This document shows, in pieces, positions 27,135 through 36,106 of a stretch of DNA of 64,000 nt (its first letter is position 1; every line of letters starts with the position of its first letter). The position numbers and the translations under genes are program-made. The notes beneath the pieces were generated by a model. It did not search any database and was not told the origin of the DNA. It worked only from the letters and a program-made list of their open reading frames with translations. The stretch is taken from the NCBI RefSeq assembly GCF_003858635.1, contig NZ_RQJO01000010.1, positions 620,001 to 684,000 of the forward strand, given 5' to 3'. The DNA is from Larkinella rosea. GTDB lineage: Bacteria; Bacteroidota; Bacteroidia; Cytophagales; Spirosomataceae.

Positions 27135-27584
27135 TCAACGAAAAGTGAGCGTTTTCAGTTTTTGCTGGAAATCCGCGTATAGCGTCGCCAGCAGAAAAAA
27201 GAAAACCCCGCCCGCGGTCAGGACGAAAAAATAGATAAACATCGGCGACAAGGCCGAAACCAGCTTCACCAGATCGGGTCTGATCAGGTAATAAACCAGT
27301 CCCACCCACAAACCGGCCATTGCCACCAGCACGTAACTGAGTACGTTTTCGAAAACTCCGACGTATTTGGGTAGAGAGAGTTGACTCATGACGACCGCCG
27401 TGAGGTTAAACTCAAAAACCGGTTTTTCCAGCCCTTCTATGCGTTCCCGAAGGAGGACGTACAGTTTTGCCCTGCGCTGGCATTCCGGGCAATGGGCGAT
27501 ATGATCGATCAGACGCTGGTCACAATCGGTTTTGTGTAAAACAAACTGTTGAATGCCCTCATCGGCAGGATGGTCGTTTTTCAT
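27135..27584 (-). CDS. Anti-sigma factor-like protein with zinc-finger motif
   Basis: 149 residues. The N-terminus has DHIAHCPECQRRAKLYVLL, the H-x3-C-x2-C signature of zinc-containing anti-sigma domains. Two transmembrane helices follow (VLSYVLVAMAGLWVGLVYYLI, MFIYFFVLTAGGVFFFLLATL). Its ATG overlaps the TGA of the sigma gene by 4 nt (ATGA), so translation is coupled. It would hold the ECF sigma factor at the membrane until a signal arrives. An AAACCGGTTT palindrome lies in its coding sequence (27416-27425). Confidence 0.8.
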   Translation of the reverse strand: MKNDHPADEGIQQFVLHKTDCDQRLIDHIAHCPECQRRAKLYVLLRERIEGLEKPVFEFNLTAVVMSQLSLPKYVGVFENVLSYVLVAMAGLWVGLVYYLIRPDLVKLVSALSPMFIYFFVLTAGGVFFFLLATLYADFQQKLKTLTFR

Positions 27585-28186
27585 AACGTTCGCGGGTTAT
27601 ACGTTCGCAGAATCTGATCCCGAAGGATTTTCCGCGCCCTGAATAAATAGCTTTTCACGGTACCTTCCGGAAGTTGTACAATTTGCGCGATTTCGCGGTA
27701 GCTTACGTCTTCCTGGTGGTACAAGGTCAGTAAGGTCTTATACAAAGGCGCGAGTTTGTCGATTTCGGTCGCCACCAGTTGCGAAAATTCCCGGTCTAGC
27801 ATTTGATTTTCGATTTCGTTTTCAAACGGATTCACGGGCACACCCAGCCGATCCAGGGATTCGTGATCGGGTTCGGTAGCCGGGTAATCTACCAAAACCA
27901 GCTTCTTCTTCTCCAGACACGTCAGACAGGTGTGGTAAGCAATCTGGCCGATCCAGGTCGAGAGTTTCGCCTGAAAACGAAATCCGTTCAGGTGTTGAAA
28001 AGCCTTCAGGTAAACGTCCTGGGCGATGTCCTTGCGGTCTTCCCGGTTGGCGATCATTTTGAAGATGATTTGGGCCACAAGGCCCTCGGTTTTCTTAATA
28101 ATCAACGCGAAGGCCTTCGTGTCACCCCGTAACACCTGCTCAACCAGCGCCTGGTCGATCCGTCTCGTATCTTCGTTTTGATCCAC
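27581..28186 (-). CDS. ECF RNA polymerase sigma factor
   Basis: About 201 residues from GTG 28186. Region 2 has DTKAFALIIKKTEGLVAQIIF and EDRKDIAQDVYLKAFQHLNGFRFQAKLSTWIGQIAYHTC (DNA melting and -10 contact). Region 4 has YREIAQIVQLPEGTVKSYLFRARKIL (-35 recognition helix). Start uncertain: ATG at 28303 or 28348 would add weakly coding N-terminal residues. A TAGATTTG -7-like box on the minus strand at 28332-28325 would put the transcript start near 28318 and exclude the 28348 start. The anti-sigma gene is coupled, so the pair is probably autoregulated. Confidence 0.85.
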   Translation of the reverse strand: MDQNEDTRRIDQALVEQVLRGDTKAFALIIKKTEGLVAQIIFKMIANREDRKDIAQDVYLKAFQHLNGFRFQAKLSTWIGQIAYHTCLTCLEKKKLVLVDYPATEPDHESLDRLGVPVNPFENEIENQMLDREFSQLVATEIDKLAPLYKTLLTLYHQEDVSYREIAQIVQLPEGTVKSYLFRARKILRDQILRTYNPRTL

Positions 28187-28404
28187 TATCGGAATAAGAC
28201 CGGTCAAAATCAGGAAAGTTGCAACGTAACGAAAATCACCGGTCTGAAAATAGGAAGTTGGTGGCTTCTCCGCACCCCGAAAGTGCCGCAATCGTGAAGA
28301 CATTCTGACGCGATGACATCGGTACAAATCTAAAATAGCGTCAACCACTCATTTTTTGGTCTGGATTTCGTTGAGGTAGTATACCTTTCCATCAAACCGG
28401 AACT

Positions 28405-28617
28405 ATGTGGTGGCTTTTCGCTCTGTTATCCGCTTTTTTTGCCGCCTTAACGGCCATCTTTGCCAAAATAGGGAGCAAAGGCTTGGGCGCCGTGTCGCAG
28501 GTGGCTCTGGTCGATATACTCAGTATTGCCCTGACCGTTCTCTTTCCGGGTGAACCCCTAACGCTAAAAACCGTCGTGGGAACCCCATTAATCGTCGGCG
28601 GAACACTGGTTCTGTAA
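28405..28617 (+). pseudogene. Internally deleted EamA/DMT-type transporter remnant
   Basis: A 70-codon open frame. It starts like small Bacteroidota EamA proteins of about 137-140 residues (WWLFALLSAFFAALTAIFAKIG). After KGLG it jumps to what is normally the last helices (VSQVALVD, then LSIALTVLFPGEPLTLK and GTPLIVGGTLVL). About 60-65 residues that should hold helices 2-3 are missing, and the usual PxDK motif reads LVDI. The frame is kept, so it might still be made, but it cannot form the normal transporter. It is probably a gene shrunk by an in-frame deletion. Confidence 0.55.
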
Positions 28618-28709
28618 CCCGCCATAAGGCCGTCAGAATTTCTTCAAAATCAAAGAATACCTTCGAGGCAAACCGGTATTCACCGGCAGTTCACCCAATC
28701 TGATACGGA

Positions 28710-29483
28710 ATGAAGCAACAACTCATTTTTTGGTTTTTCATTGGTTCGCTCAGTTTCAACAGGCCAATTCAGGCCCAGATCGCCCCCGTCGATACGTCTG
28801 TCACGGTCAATCGATCAGCTTTCAACCCGGTTAGTGTCGAAAACAACCGACCGGTTTTCCGCCCGACGACTTTCATTGTTCCGGCCACCTTACTGACGGC
28901 CGGCTTGTTGGTTCAGGGACCCATAAGTCGGCAGGTGCGGAGCGAAGTGCTCCGGCAATTCCCCCATTTCCGGTCGTCCGTCGATGACTACCTGCAACTA
29001 ACGCCCACGGTGGTGGTGCTGGGTTTGGGCGCTGCGGGGGTCAAAGGGAAACACGGATTTGGCGATCAGCTTGCGCTGGCCGTTCTGGCAAATGGCCTGG
29101 CGCAGGGCCTGACCTTCACGCTTAAATATACCGTGGCCTATCCCCGGCCCGACGGCAATGGCCACGACTCGTTTCCGTCGGGTCATACCGCTTCCGCGTT
29201 TACGGGAGCCACCCTGCTGGCCAAGGAATACGGCGGACGCAGCCCCTGGTACGCCATCGCCGGTTATGCAACCGCGACCACCGTGGGTGGATTTCGGATC
29301 ATCAAAAACCGGCATTGGCTGGCCGACGTCCTTTTCGGGGCCGGTATCGGAATTGCTTCCACCGAAGCCGTTTACCTGGCGTATCCCTGGCTGAAACACC
29401 TGGTGATTCGTCGGAAACAAACCGCCATTATGCCCATTTATCAGGGGAACTGGGGCGGTTTTTGTCTGACCTCCGTTTTTTAG
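28710..29483 (+). CDS. Phosphatase PAP2 family protein
   Basis: 257 residues with a signal peptide (MKQQLIFWFFIGSLSFNRPIQAQ). The three PAP2 motifs are seen: KYTVAYPRPDG (K-x6-RP), FPSGHTASAF (PSGH) and RIIKNRHWLADVLFGAG (R-x5-H-x3-D). Membrane helices flank them (ATLLTAGLLVQG, TVVVLGLGAAGV). This family removes phosphate from lipid carriers such as undecaprenyl pyrophosphate or phosphatidate. It stands alone, between the EamA remnant and a convergent hypothetical gene. Confidence 0.88.
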   Translation: MKQQLIFWFFIGSLSFNRPIQAQIAPVDTSVTVNRSAFNPVSVENNRPVFRPTTFIVPATLLTAGLLVQGPISRQVRSEVLRQFPHFRSSVDDYLQLTPTVVVLGLGAAGVKGKHGFGDQLALAVLANGLAQGLTFTLKYTVAYPRPDGNGHDSFPSGHTASAFTGATLLAKEYGGRSPWYAIAGYATATTVGGFRIIKNRHWLADVLFGAGIGIASTEAVYLAYPWLKHLVIRRKQTAIMPIYQGNWGGFCLTSVF

Positions 29484-29587
29484 ATCATGGCGTTTCCCTT
29501 CTTTTTTAGTTGGGTATGCCAAGATGGCGCGGGCAGGATCGTTAGAAAACGATCCATAGTGGCCAGGAATGACTTTTCAGCGTGTTT

Positions 29588-30400
29588 TTAAAAACCTTCC
29601 AAAATCCGGAAGGGCAACGTTGCCGCGTGCTGGTGATAATAGCTCAATAAATGCGTTTGAAGAATGCGGTCCGACTGCATGGCCCGGAAAACATCCCTTC
29701 TCACCTGCTCCAACAAGTGCACCTTGCCGGTCATGAACGGTTTGCGTTTTTGGGTCGACTCATCGACGGCCTTCAAAAACTGGTTCATGTAGCGGGTGTC
29801 TTCCGGGTTTTTACTGAACATCTTGTCAAAAATGGCTTCAAAACAGAAGGCTTCCAGTAACGTATAATCGTTGGGCCAATTCGCTTCCTTCATGCCGTTC
29901 AGGCCAATGCAAACGTGCCAGCTGACCGTGGTATCGGGCCGCACCTGATCGCACAGGAAAAAGCGGGAAGCCACCAGCATCAGTTCGTCCGTCCGGTAGG
30001 TGATTGGCCTGCCCCTGGCGGGTGTAATCAACGGTTTCAGGAGTTGATTGAGGTACATCAGGAATGATTTGCTGGCTTCCAGCCGGTGGGTATAAACCGC
30101 ATTCATACGAACTGTATCGGGATACCAATCCGCCAGATCGTTGAACTGCGTTTTATTCTGTAAAATATATTCAAACCGGCGATGATAGCGCTGCATCAAT
30201 ACAGCGGTGGAGTCCTGAGCCGGTTGACGCAACTCGGGATAAACAGACGCATATTGTTTTCCCGCGTAATTCACAACCCGGCTGGCAATCTTCACATAAG
30301 CTTTTACTGATTTAAGTGGCCGGTAAGATCGTTGCGCCTGCGATGGAGAAGCAATCAAGAAAAGACCGCTTAGTAAGCTGATAAACAAATGGGTTTTCAT
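29588..30400 (-). CDS. Hypothetical secreted protein
   Basis: 270 residues from ATG 30400; the frame is open to a TTG at 30424. The signal peptide is MKTHLFISLLSGLFLIASPSQAQ. The mature part is predicted mostly helical, rich in Arg, Gln and Tyr, with ASRVVNYAGKQYASVYPEL and YTLLEAFCFEAIFDKM. I do not recognise the family. Cys residues are few. The upstream gap towards the LytS gene holds an 11-nt inverted repeat (30408-30418 and 30523-30533). Confidence 0.6.
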   Translation of the reverse strand: MKTHLFISLLSGLFLIASPSQAQRSYRPLKSVKAYVKIASRVVNYAGKQYASVYPELRQPAQDSTAVLMQRYHRRFEYILQNKTQFNDLADWYPDTVRMNAVYTHRLEASKSFLMYLNQLLKPLITPARGRPITYRTDELMLVASRFFLCDQVRPDTTVSWHVCIGLNGMKEANWPNDYTLLEAFCFEAIFDKMFSKNPEDTRYMNQFLKAVDESTQKRKPFMTGKVHLLEQVRRDVFRAMQSDRILQTHLLSYYHQHAATLPFRILEGF

Positions 30401-30611
30401 TTTATCCGATGGTCCAGGTTTCAAAGTGATGAACGAAGCAACTGGTCAACAGCCGATTAATCCAGCAATCTTGACGAACCGGGGAGATACGTTGACGAGA
30501 TCTGATCCGTAGACTAGTAAACCCTGGACCATCGACGGGTTATTTTATTGGTACGGGCAGAAGATCGGTTCGTCAACCAAGGAGTGGGATTCGTCATTCT
30601 TCGGTGGTGAA

Positions 30612-31733
30612 ATGCCCTCGCGTGTTTATCTTCACCGGGTGAAGGCGTTGAAACAATTTTGGGAAAGGAGCTTAACCGATCTTCCGTATCGGGTAGCCCT
30701 GCATGTGGGCTTCTGGCTGGTTTTATTTTCGGTCGGAATGCGGGAGAATGTAGTGGTCCGCATCACCTGGCAACAGCATTATGCGGTCACGCTGGTCGGT
30801 ATGGGCCTGGCTTTATTCCTTTTTTATCCCCTGGTTTACGGAATCGTCCCCCTGCTGAAGACGCGAAACTGGCTGGCGGCTCTCGCGTCGCTGATCGCTT
30901 ATTACCTCCTGGCGGTTCTGTGGCGCACCTACCACATTCAATTGATTCTGAATTGGTACAATTTAAAAAAGGCCGGGGTGGTTGGGCAGGATTTCTGGCA
31001 AATGGTCATTCAGAACCAGTTTCAGCCGATGGTTCTGGTGCAGACATTTTTCAGCAGCCTGACCAGCCTGGCCCAAATTATCCTCATTCCGATCCTGCTT
31101 AAATTCATTCGGGACGCCTACCGTTCGCAGCTTCAGCAAGCCTGGCTGGCCCAGCAAAATACCGAGTTGCAGCTCAGCACGCTGAAGGCGCAGCTCAATC
31201 CCCATTTCTTTTTTAATACCCTCAACAATCTTCAATCGTTTATTATCCAGAATGAAAAAGACCGCTCCGTGGATCTGCTCACCCGGTTGGCCGATTTTAT
31301 GCGCACTTCGTTGTATGATTGTACCCGGGAATACATCAGTATGCAGATGGAACTGGAGCTATTGACCAATTACGTTACCATTGAGCGAGTCCGATTTGAT
31401 GAGCAGGCCGCCATCAGCTTTCAATTCCGCAATGCCGATCCGGATTATCCCATCCCCCCGCATGTCTTTCTGCCATTTATCGAGAATACGTTTAAACACG
31501 GCGGTTCCTTGCCCACTGCCCGGATTCACATTGCCATTGAGCTGTTCAATGATCCGGAAAAGCTGGTTTTAACCACCCAAAATACCTGCCGTCCGGATGC
31601 GGGAACACCGGGAGGAATTGGCCTTCCGAATGTGCGAAAGCGTTTGGCGCATTATTTTCCGGGTCGCTATACGCTGCATATTGAGCAAACCGGGGATATG
31701 TATCGCGTGGAACTCCACATCCAAAAGGCATGA
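30612..31733 (+). CDS. LytS-type sensor histidine kinase
   Basis: 373 residues. Four hydrophobic helices (residues 25-150) make the sensor part. LKAQLNPHFFFNTLNNLQSFI (about 197-217) is the His_kinase (PF06580) H-box with the phospho-acceptor His. PHVFLPFIENTFKHGG is the N-box and GGIGLPNVRKRL the G-box of the ATPase. Its stop overlaps the start of the next gene (ATGA), so kinase and LytTR regulator are cotranslated. The signal is unknown. It is convergent with a second kinase/regulator pair on the minus strand. Confidence 0.9.
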   Translation: MPSRVYLHRVKALKQFWERSLTDLPYRVALHVGFWLVLFSVGMRENVVVRITWQQHYAVTLVGMGLALFLFYPLVYGIVPLLKTRNWLAALASLIAYYLLAVLWRTYHIQLILNWYNLKKAGVVGQDFWQMVIQNQFQPMVLVQTFFSSLTSLAQIILIPILLKFIRDAYRSQLQQAWLAQQNTELQLSTLKAQLNPHFFFNTLNNLQSFIIQNEKDRSVDLLTRLADFMRTSLYDCTREYISMQMELELLTNYVTIERVRFDEQAAISFQFRNADPDYPIPPHVFLPFIENTFKHGGSLPTARIHIAIELFNDPEKLVLTTQNTCRPDAGTPGGIGLPNVRKRLAHYFPGRYTLHIEQTGDMYRVELHIQKA

Positions 31734-32425
31734 ATTACCTGATTGTCGACGACGAACCGCAAGCGCGCAAACTTCTGCAGGTTTACATGCACAGTCTGCC
31801 CCACTTTCAGTTGGTGAAACTGTGCGAAAATGCCCTGGAGGCTTACGAAGCACTGCACCTGAATCGGGTCGATCTGCTGTTTCTGGACATTAAAATGCCG
31901 CTGGTATCGGGCATCGATTTTTTGCGTTCACTGAAAGAACCGCCCCTGGTTATTTTGACCACCGCTTATCCCAAATATGCGCTGGAAGGATTTGAGCTGG
32001 AAGTGGTGGATTACCTGCTCAAACCCATTGCCTTACCCCGACTAGTACAGGCCCTTGAAAAGGCGCAGCGCCGAAAACAACAGACGGAGTCAACCGCCCG
32101 GCCATCCCCAAACCGTACTCATCTTTTCCTGAAGGCAGACCATAAACTGGTGAAAGTGGACCTGGCTGACATCAGGCTGATTGAAGGGATGCAAAACTAC
32201 GTAAAGGTACACCTGACCGATAAAATCCTCCTCGCGGCTTATACGATGAAAATGCTGGAAGAGCTGCTGCCCGCCAGCGAGTTTTTGCGGGTACACCGCT
32301 CCTTTATCGTACCGATTGCGGCTATTACCGCTGTTCATGGCAACCTGATCGAAACCGCTTATCGGGATGTCCCGATTGGGATGAGTTACCGAGAAACCAT
32401 TCGGAAACTGACCGGAAACGAATGA
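31730..32425 (+). CDS. LytTR family response regulator
   Basis: 231 residues. The receiver domain carries IVDDEPQARK (acidic pocket), LLFLDIKMPLVSG (phospho-acceptor Asp about residue 54), TTAYPKYALEGF and DYLLKPIALPRL (Lys). The LytTR DNA-binding domain fills the C-terminal 100 residues (FLKADHKLVKVDLADIRLIEG, FLRVHRSFIVPIAAI). It is coupled to the kinase gene by a 4-nt overlap and ends 30 nt from the end of the convergent regulator at 32455. Confidence 0.92.
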   Translation: MNYLIVDDEPQARKLLQVYMHSLPHFQLVKLCENALEAYEALHLNRVDLLFLDIKMPLVSGIDFLRSLKEPPLVILTTAYPKYALEGFELEVVDYLLKPIALPRLVQALEKAQRRKQQTESTARPSPNRTHLFLKADHKLVKVDLADIRLIEGMQNYVKVHLTDKILLAAYTMKMLEELLPASEFLRVHRSFIVPIAAITAVHGNLIETAYRDVPIGMSYRETIRKLTGNE

Positions 32426-32454
32426 TCCGGTCAGTCCCCTTTCAGACAAACGCC

Positions 32455-33162
32455 TTATCCAATTCGTTTCATTAGATTTTCACGGTAAAAATCCCCGATG
32501 GGGATGTGTTTTCCGCCTATTTCAACCCGGTTTTGATCAATACTGTCTATTTTATGGATAGCGACAATGAACGAGCGATGAATGCGGACAAAGTGACCGG
32601 GCGGCAGCTTTTCCTCCAACCGGCTCAGGGTGAGTTGCGTAACCCATTTCTTTTCCTGCGTGTGAATCAGGACGTAGTCTTTGCGGCTTTCCGCAAACAG
32701 AATATCCGCCAGATCGATCCGAACGGTTCGGGATTCGCTTCGGATAAAAATACTTTCCAACGCAGCCACCTTGGGGGCGGGCGGTAAAGGCACTTCTTTC
32801 GCCGGAATGGCCATGCGCTGCTGTACTTTATGAATCGCGGTGAGAAACCGCTCGAAGGGAATGGGTTTCAGTAAATAATCAATGGCGTTGACGGCAAATC
32901 CTTCGAGCGCAAACTCCTGATAGGCAGTAGTCAAAATGACAAACGGCGGGTCTTTCAGGGTGCGCAGAAACTGAAGACCGGTTAGTTCCGGCATTTCAAT
33001 GTCCAGCAACAGCAAATCGACGGGCGTCCGGGAAAGCACCTGCAATGCCTGCATGGGACTGCTGCACAGTTGAACCAGCCGAAGAAAAGGGATCTTTTCG
33101 ATGTAGTTTTCCATCACCTCCAGCGCTAACCTTTCATCATCGACCACCAGACATCTGATCAT
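32455..33162 (-). CDS. LytTR family response regulator
   Basis: 235 residues from ATG 33162 (MIRCLVVDDERLALEV). Receiver: DLLLLDIEMPELTGLQFL with the phospho-acceptor Asp, TTAYQEFALEGF and DYLLKPIPFERFL. LytTR domain: FIRSESRTVRIDLADILFAES and FVRIHRSFIVAIHKIDSI. It is 7 nt downstream of the LytS kinase gene, forming its two-component system. It is a clear paralogue of the regulator at 31730-32425, which it meets tail to tail. Confidence 0.92.
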   Translation of the reverse strand: MIRCLVVDDERLALEVMENYIEKIPFLRLVQLCSSPMQALQVLSRTPVDLLLLDIEMPELTGLQFLRTLKDPPFVILTTAYQEFALEGFAVNAIDYLLKPIPFERFLTAIHKVQQRMAIPAKEVPLPPAPKVAALESIFIRSESRTVRIDLADILFAESRKDYVLIHTQEKKWVTQLTLSRLEEKLPPGHFVRIHRSFIVAIHKIDSIDQNRVEIGGKHIPIGDFYRENLMKRIG

Positions 33163-33169
33163 AACACAC

Positions 33170-34195
33170 CTAACGATTGAGTACCAACGTAGTAAAAAAA
33201 GTCTCATCCTTTTCCTCCAGCATCAACTGGTGGCGGTTGGGATACAAAACCTTCAGCCGCCGACGCAGGTTATTCAGCCCGATTCCACCCACTCCCTCCG
33301 ATTTCCGGCTCCGGATTCGATTGGTCGTGCACATCTGAATAAACCGCTCCGAAATATCTACCCGAATAAAAACCGGTGACTCCCCGTGTTTAAAAATGTT
33401 CTCGATGATGGGCACAAACAGCAAAGGCTCCAATTGGACGGGCTCTACCGGTCCATTGACGGCGAACTGAATGGAAAAGTGAGTGGGAAGCCGTAGTTTT
33501 TGCAGATCCAGATACCGACGGATGATCTCTATTTCTTTGCTTAAAGCAATCCGTTCCTCATTCGTTTCGTACAGCATATACCGCAGGAGCTGCGACAAGT
33601 GCATAATGCCCTGCGCTGTTTCGGGCGCCTGCCGTAGCGAAAGTGCATAGAGCGAATTGAGGCTGTTAAACAGAAAATGCGGATTCAGCTGCGACTTCAG
33701 AAACGATAATTCGGTTCGCAGCTGCGTATTTTCCAGGTCTTTCGCTTTTTGCTGATGAACGAACCAATCGCCCGTAAACCGGACCATTGCCGCCAAAACA
33801 ACACAGAATACCAGTTCGAAAAACCGCAGCACCAGCTGGTTTGTATACGTAAGCGGAAAAGCGGTGATCGACGGACCCAGGTACCAGCTTCGAAGCGCGT
33901 GGTACAGTTGAATGGTCGTCATTTCCAGCAGGAATATGCATCCCAGATTGAAAAGTAAAAACCGGGCAATCTTCATCCGACCCAGAAACCGGGGGATGAA
34001 ATAACCGTAGTTTACGTAAAAAATGATGACCTGGCCCACCAGGTGAACACTGGGATGAGCCAGCAAAACCGGGGTTCCGTTCGCAGTGGCCATATACACA
34101 ATCAAGGACAGGTAAAGTGTCCAGGCCGTTCCGTGCAACCACACGGACCCGTGCGATGGCAGAAAAGGAAGTGTCCACGTTGGAGTCGGTTTCAT
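33170..34195 (-). CDS. LytS-type sensor histidine kinase
   Basis: About 341 residues from ATG 34195 (MKPTPTWTLP); the ORF is open to 34456 but the first 87 codons look non-coding. Four membrane helices lie in the first 160 residues. The H-box is FLKSQLNPHFLFNSLNSLYALSL, the N-box region LEPLLFVPIIENIFKHGE and the G-box GGIGLNNLRRRLKVLYP. It pairs with the LytTR regulator at 32455. It is divergent from the ABC transporter at 34391, 195 nt away, which is a likely target. Confidence 0.88.
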   Translation of the reverse strand: MKPTPTWTLPFLPSHGSVWLHGTAWTLYLSLIVYMATANGTPVLLAHPSVHLVGQVIIFYVNYGYFIPRFLGRMKIARFLLFNLGCIFLLEMTTIQLYHALRSWYLGPSITAFPLTYTNQLVLRFFELVFCVVLAAMVRFTGDWFVHQQKAKDLENTQLRTELSFLKSQLNPHFLFNSLNSLYALSLRQAPETAQGIMHLSQLLRYMLYETNEERIALSKEIEIIRRYLDLQKLRLPTHFSIQFAVNGPVEPVQLEPLLFVPIIENIFKHGESPVFIRVDISERFIQMCTTNRIRSRKSEGVGGIGLNNLRRRLKVLYPNRHQLMLEEKDETFFTTLVLNR

Positions 34196-34390
34196 CGCAA
34201 CAAGGTACAAAAGAACCATTTCCGAACCGCCGTTTCCCGCAGAAAGGCTCCTGACAGCGCCGGAAGCCCCTTTTTTGCCGACGAAAATTTCGGCCCCGCT
34301 CCGCTGCGGTTTTAACGGGCAGCGACGCCTTTCCGTCGACATTATTTTTTGGTCCCGTTGCAGGGAAGTTGCTTTGGGAAACGAAAAACT

Positions 34391-35317
34391 ATGGTTCCTT
34401 TTAGCATCGAAACGCATCACCTCAGCCATGCCTTCCACAATCGCCCGGTTTTGCACGATCTCAATTTACAGGTTCCGACCGGCAGCATTTTCGGATTTTT
34501 AGGGCCAAATGGTTCGGGGAAAACCACCACCATCCGGTTATTGCTGGGCTTAATTCGAAGCCCCTCAACGGCCATCCGGTTAATGGGCAAGGATAGCCGG
34601 ACGCACCGACTGGAAATTTTAAGCCGCATTGGCGCCCTCATCGAATCGCCCGCCCTGTATAACCACCTGTCGGGCCGCGATAATCTGGAAGTGATCCGGC
34701 TGGCCCGGCAGGTCGACCAAAAGCAGATCGATCGGGTGCTGGGCATGGTGCAGCTAACCGGTGATGCACAGCAAAAAGTCCGTGCGTATTCATTGGGGAT
34801 GCGGCAGCGCCTGGGCATTGCGATGGCGCTGCTGGGTGATCCCCACCTGTTGATTCTAGACGAGCCGACCAACGGCTTGGACCCCGCCGGAATTCGGGAG
34901 ATTCGGGAATTACTGATTGAACTGAGTCAGCGTCACGGAAAAACCGTCTTTGTGTCGAGTCATTTATTGGGAGAAATGGAAAAGATGGCCACGCACCTGG
35001 CGATTCTCAACGAAGGCCATCTGCTATTTCAGGGAACGATGGCCCAGCTACAACACCTCCAGTTGCCCGTACTTTCCCTCGAAACGGATCATAACGCGAC
35101 CGCACGCGCTCTGCTGCAACGCGCCGGTTACCAGCTCCTGGACGGCGGGACCGAACAACTGACTGTCTCCGTGAAGGACAGACCCCAAATCGGTGCCATC
35201 AACCGCCTGCTGCTGGATCAGGGCGTGTCGATTTACAAGTTGCACATGCATCAGCCAACGCTGGAAGACCTGTTTTTCACGTTAACAAGTCACCCGAAAA
35301 CCCTCGAAAACCGATGA
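34391..35317 (+). CDS. ABC transporter ATP-binding protein
   Basis: 308 residues from ATG 34391. Walker A is GPNGSGKT (residues 38-45), the signature is YSLGMRQRLGIAMALL, Walker B is LLILDEPTNGLDPAG, and the switch region is SSHLLGEME. It is of the CcmA/NatA/lantibiotic-immunity type (COG1131), with a C-terminal 80-residue accessory domain. Its stop overlaps the permease start by 4 nt (ATGA). The pair next to a LytS/LytTR system recalls bacteriocin-immunity or NatAB-type exporters. The substrate is unknown. Confidence 0.92.
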   Translation: MVPFSIETHHLSHAFHNRPVLHDLNLQVPTGSIFGFLGPNGSGKTTTIRLLLGLIRSPSTAIRLMGKDSRTHRLEILSRIGALIESPALYNHLSGRDNLEVIRLARQVDQKQIDRVLGMVQLTGDAQQKVRAYSLGMRQRLGIAMALLGDPHLLILDEPTNGLDPAGIREIRELLIELSQRHGKTVFVSSHLLGEMEKMATHLAILNEGHLLFQGTMAQLQHLQLPVLSLETDHNATARALLQRAGYQLLDGGTEQLTVSVKDRPQIGAINRLLLDQGVSIYKLHMHQPTLEDLFFTLTSHPKTLENR

Positions 35318-36084
35318 AACAACTTGATTACTTTACGCGCAGTTTCGCGCAGGAACGGCTAAAAGCCAAAGGAACGCAGGTGGTCTGGCTGGCGATTCTG
35401 GCACCGGTTTTTGTGGTCGTCGTGGCTTTTATGGCCAGTTATCTGGATGGCAATCGACTTTACCAGCACAACGTGAATCCCTGGCTTGCGTATTCCACGC
35501 ACATTCTGATCGGGTGGACGCTATTCGTATTTCCCATTTACACCAGCCTGCAATCGGCATTGGTTCATGCCATCGAACACCAGTCCCAGACCTGGAAAAC
35601 CGTGTATAGCCTTCCAATGCCCAAATGGAGTGTATATGTGTCCAAACTGGTCGTATTGACCGGGCTTATTCTCCTGAGTCATTTGCTGGTGTTTGGGTTG
35701 GCCGAAGGCGGTGGCTGGCTGCTGGGAATGCTGAAACCACAGTATGGTTTTCAATTATTTTCACTCCACCGGGTACTGGCGGAAGGCTGTTTCGCCAGTC
35801 TGCTGAGCGGTTTGGGTATGATCGCGGTTCAGTTCTACCTTGGAATGCGATTCAGTAGTTTTATTCTGCCGGCGGGCTTTGGGCTGATGGTGACCCTGAC
35901 GGGGGCAATTTCGCGGTCGCTGCCCATCAGCCGCGCTTCGCCGTATTTGTGGCCGGTTTTGGTCTTTAACAGTTCCATTCAGACTGACGACTGGCAGTAT
36001 ACCTACGTTTGGATTGGGATGCTGACCTTTTTGCTGGCCGGAATCGGCGGTTTTCTGGCCATAGCGCGGAGAGACGTAGCCTGA
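35314..36084 (+). CDS. ABC-2 type transporter permease
   Basis: 256 residues with six hydrophobic helices (about residues 22-42, 58-78, 105-125, 150-170, 180-198 and 225-246). It resembles the ABC2_membrane_4 group (lantibiotic-immunity MutE/EpiE type): RSFAQERLKAKGTQ at the start, FPIYTSLQSALVHAIEHQSQTWKTVYSLPMP in the second loop. It works with the coupled ATPase as an exporter, probably for a peptide or hydrophobic compound. Confidence 0.85.
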   Translation: MKQLDYFTRSFAQERLKAKGTQVVWLAILAPVFVVVVAFMASYLDGNRLYQHNVNPWLAYSTHILIGWTLFVFPIYTSLQSALVHAIEHQSQTWKTVYSLPMPKWSVYVSKLVVLTGLILLSHLLVFGLAEGGGWLLGMLKPQYGFQLFSLHRVLAEGCFASLLSGLGMIAVQFYLGMRFSSFILPAGFGLMVTLTGAISRSLPISRASPYLWPVLVFNSSIQTDDWQYTYVWIGMLTFLLAGIGGFLAIARRDVA

Positions 36085-36106
36085 AATCATCCTGAACAGT
36101 AGCCCT

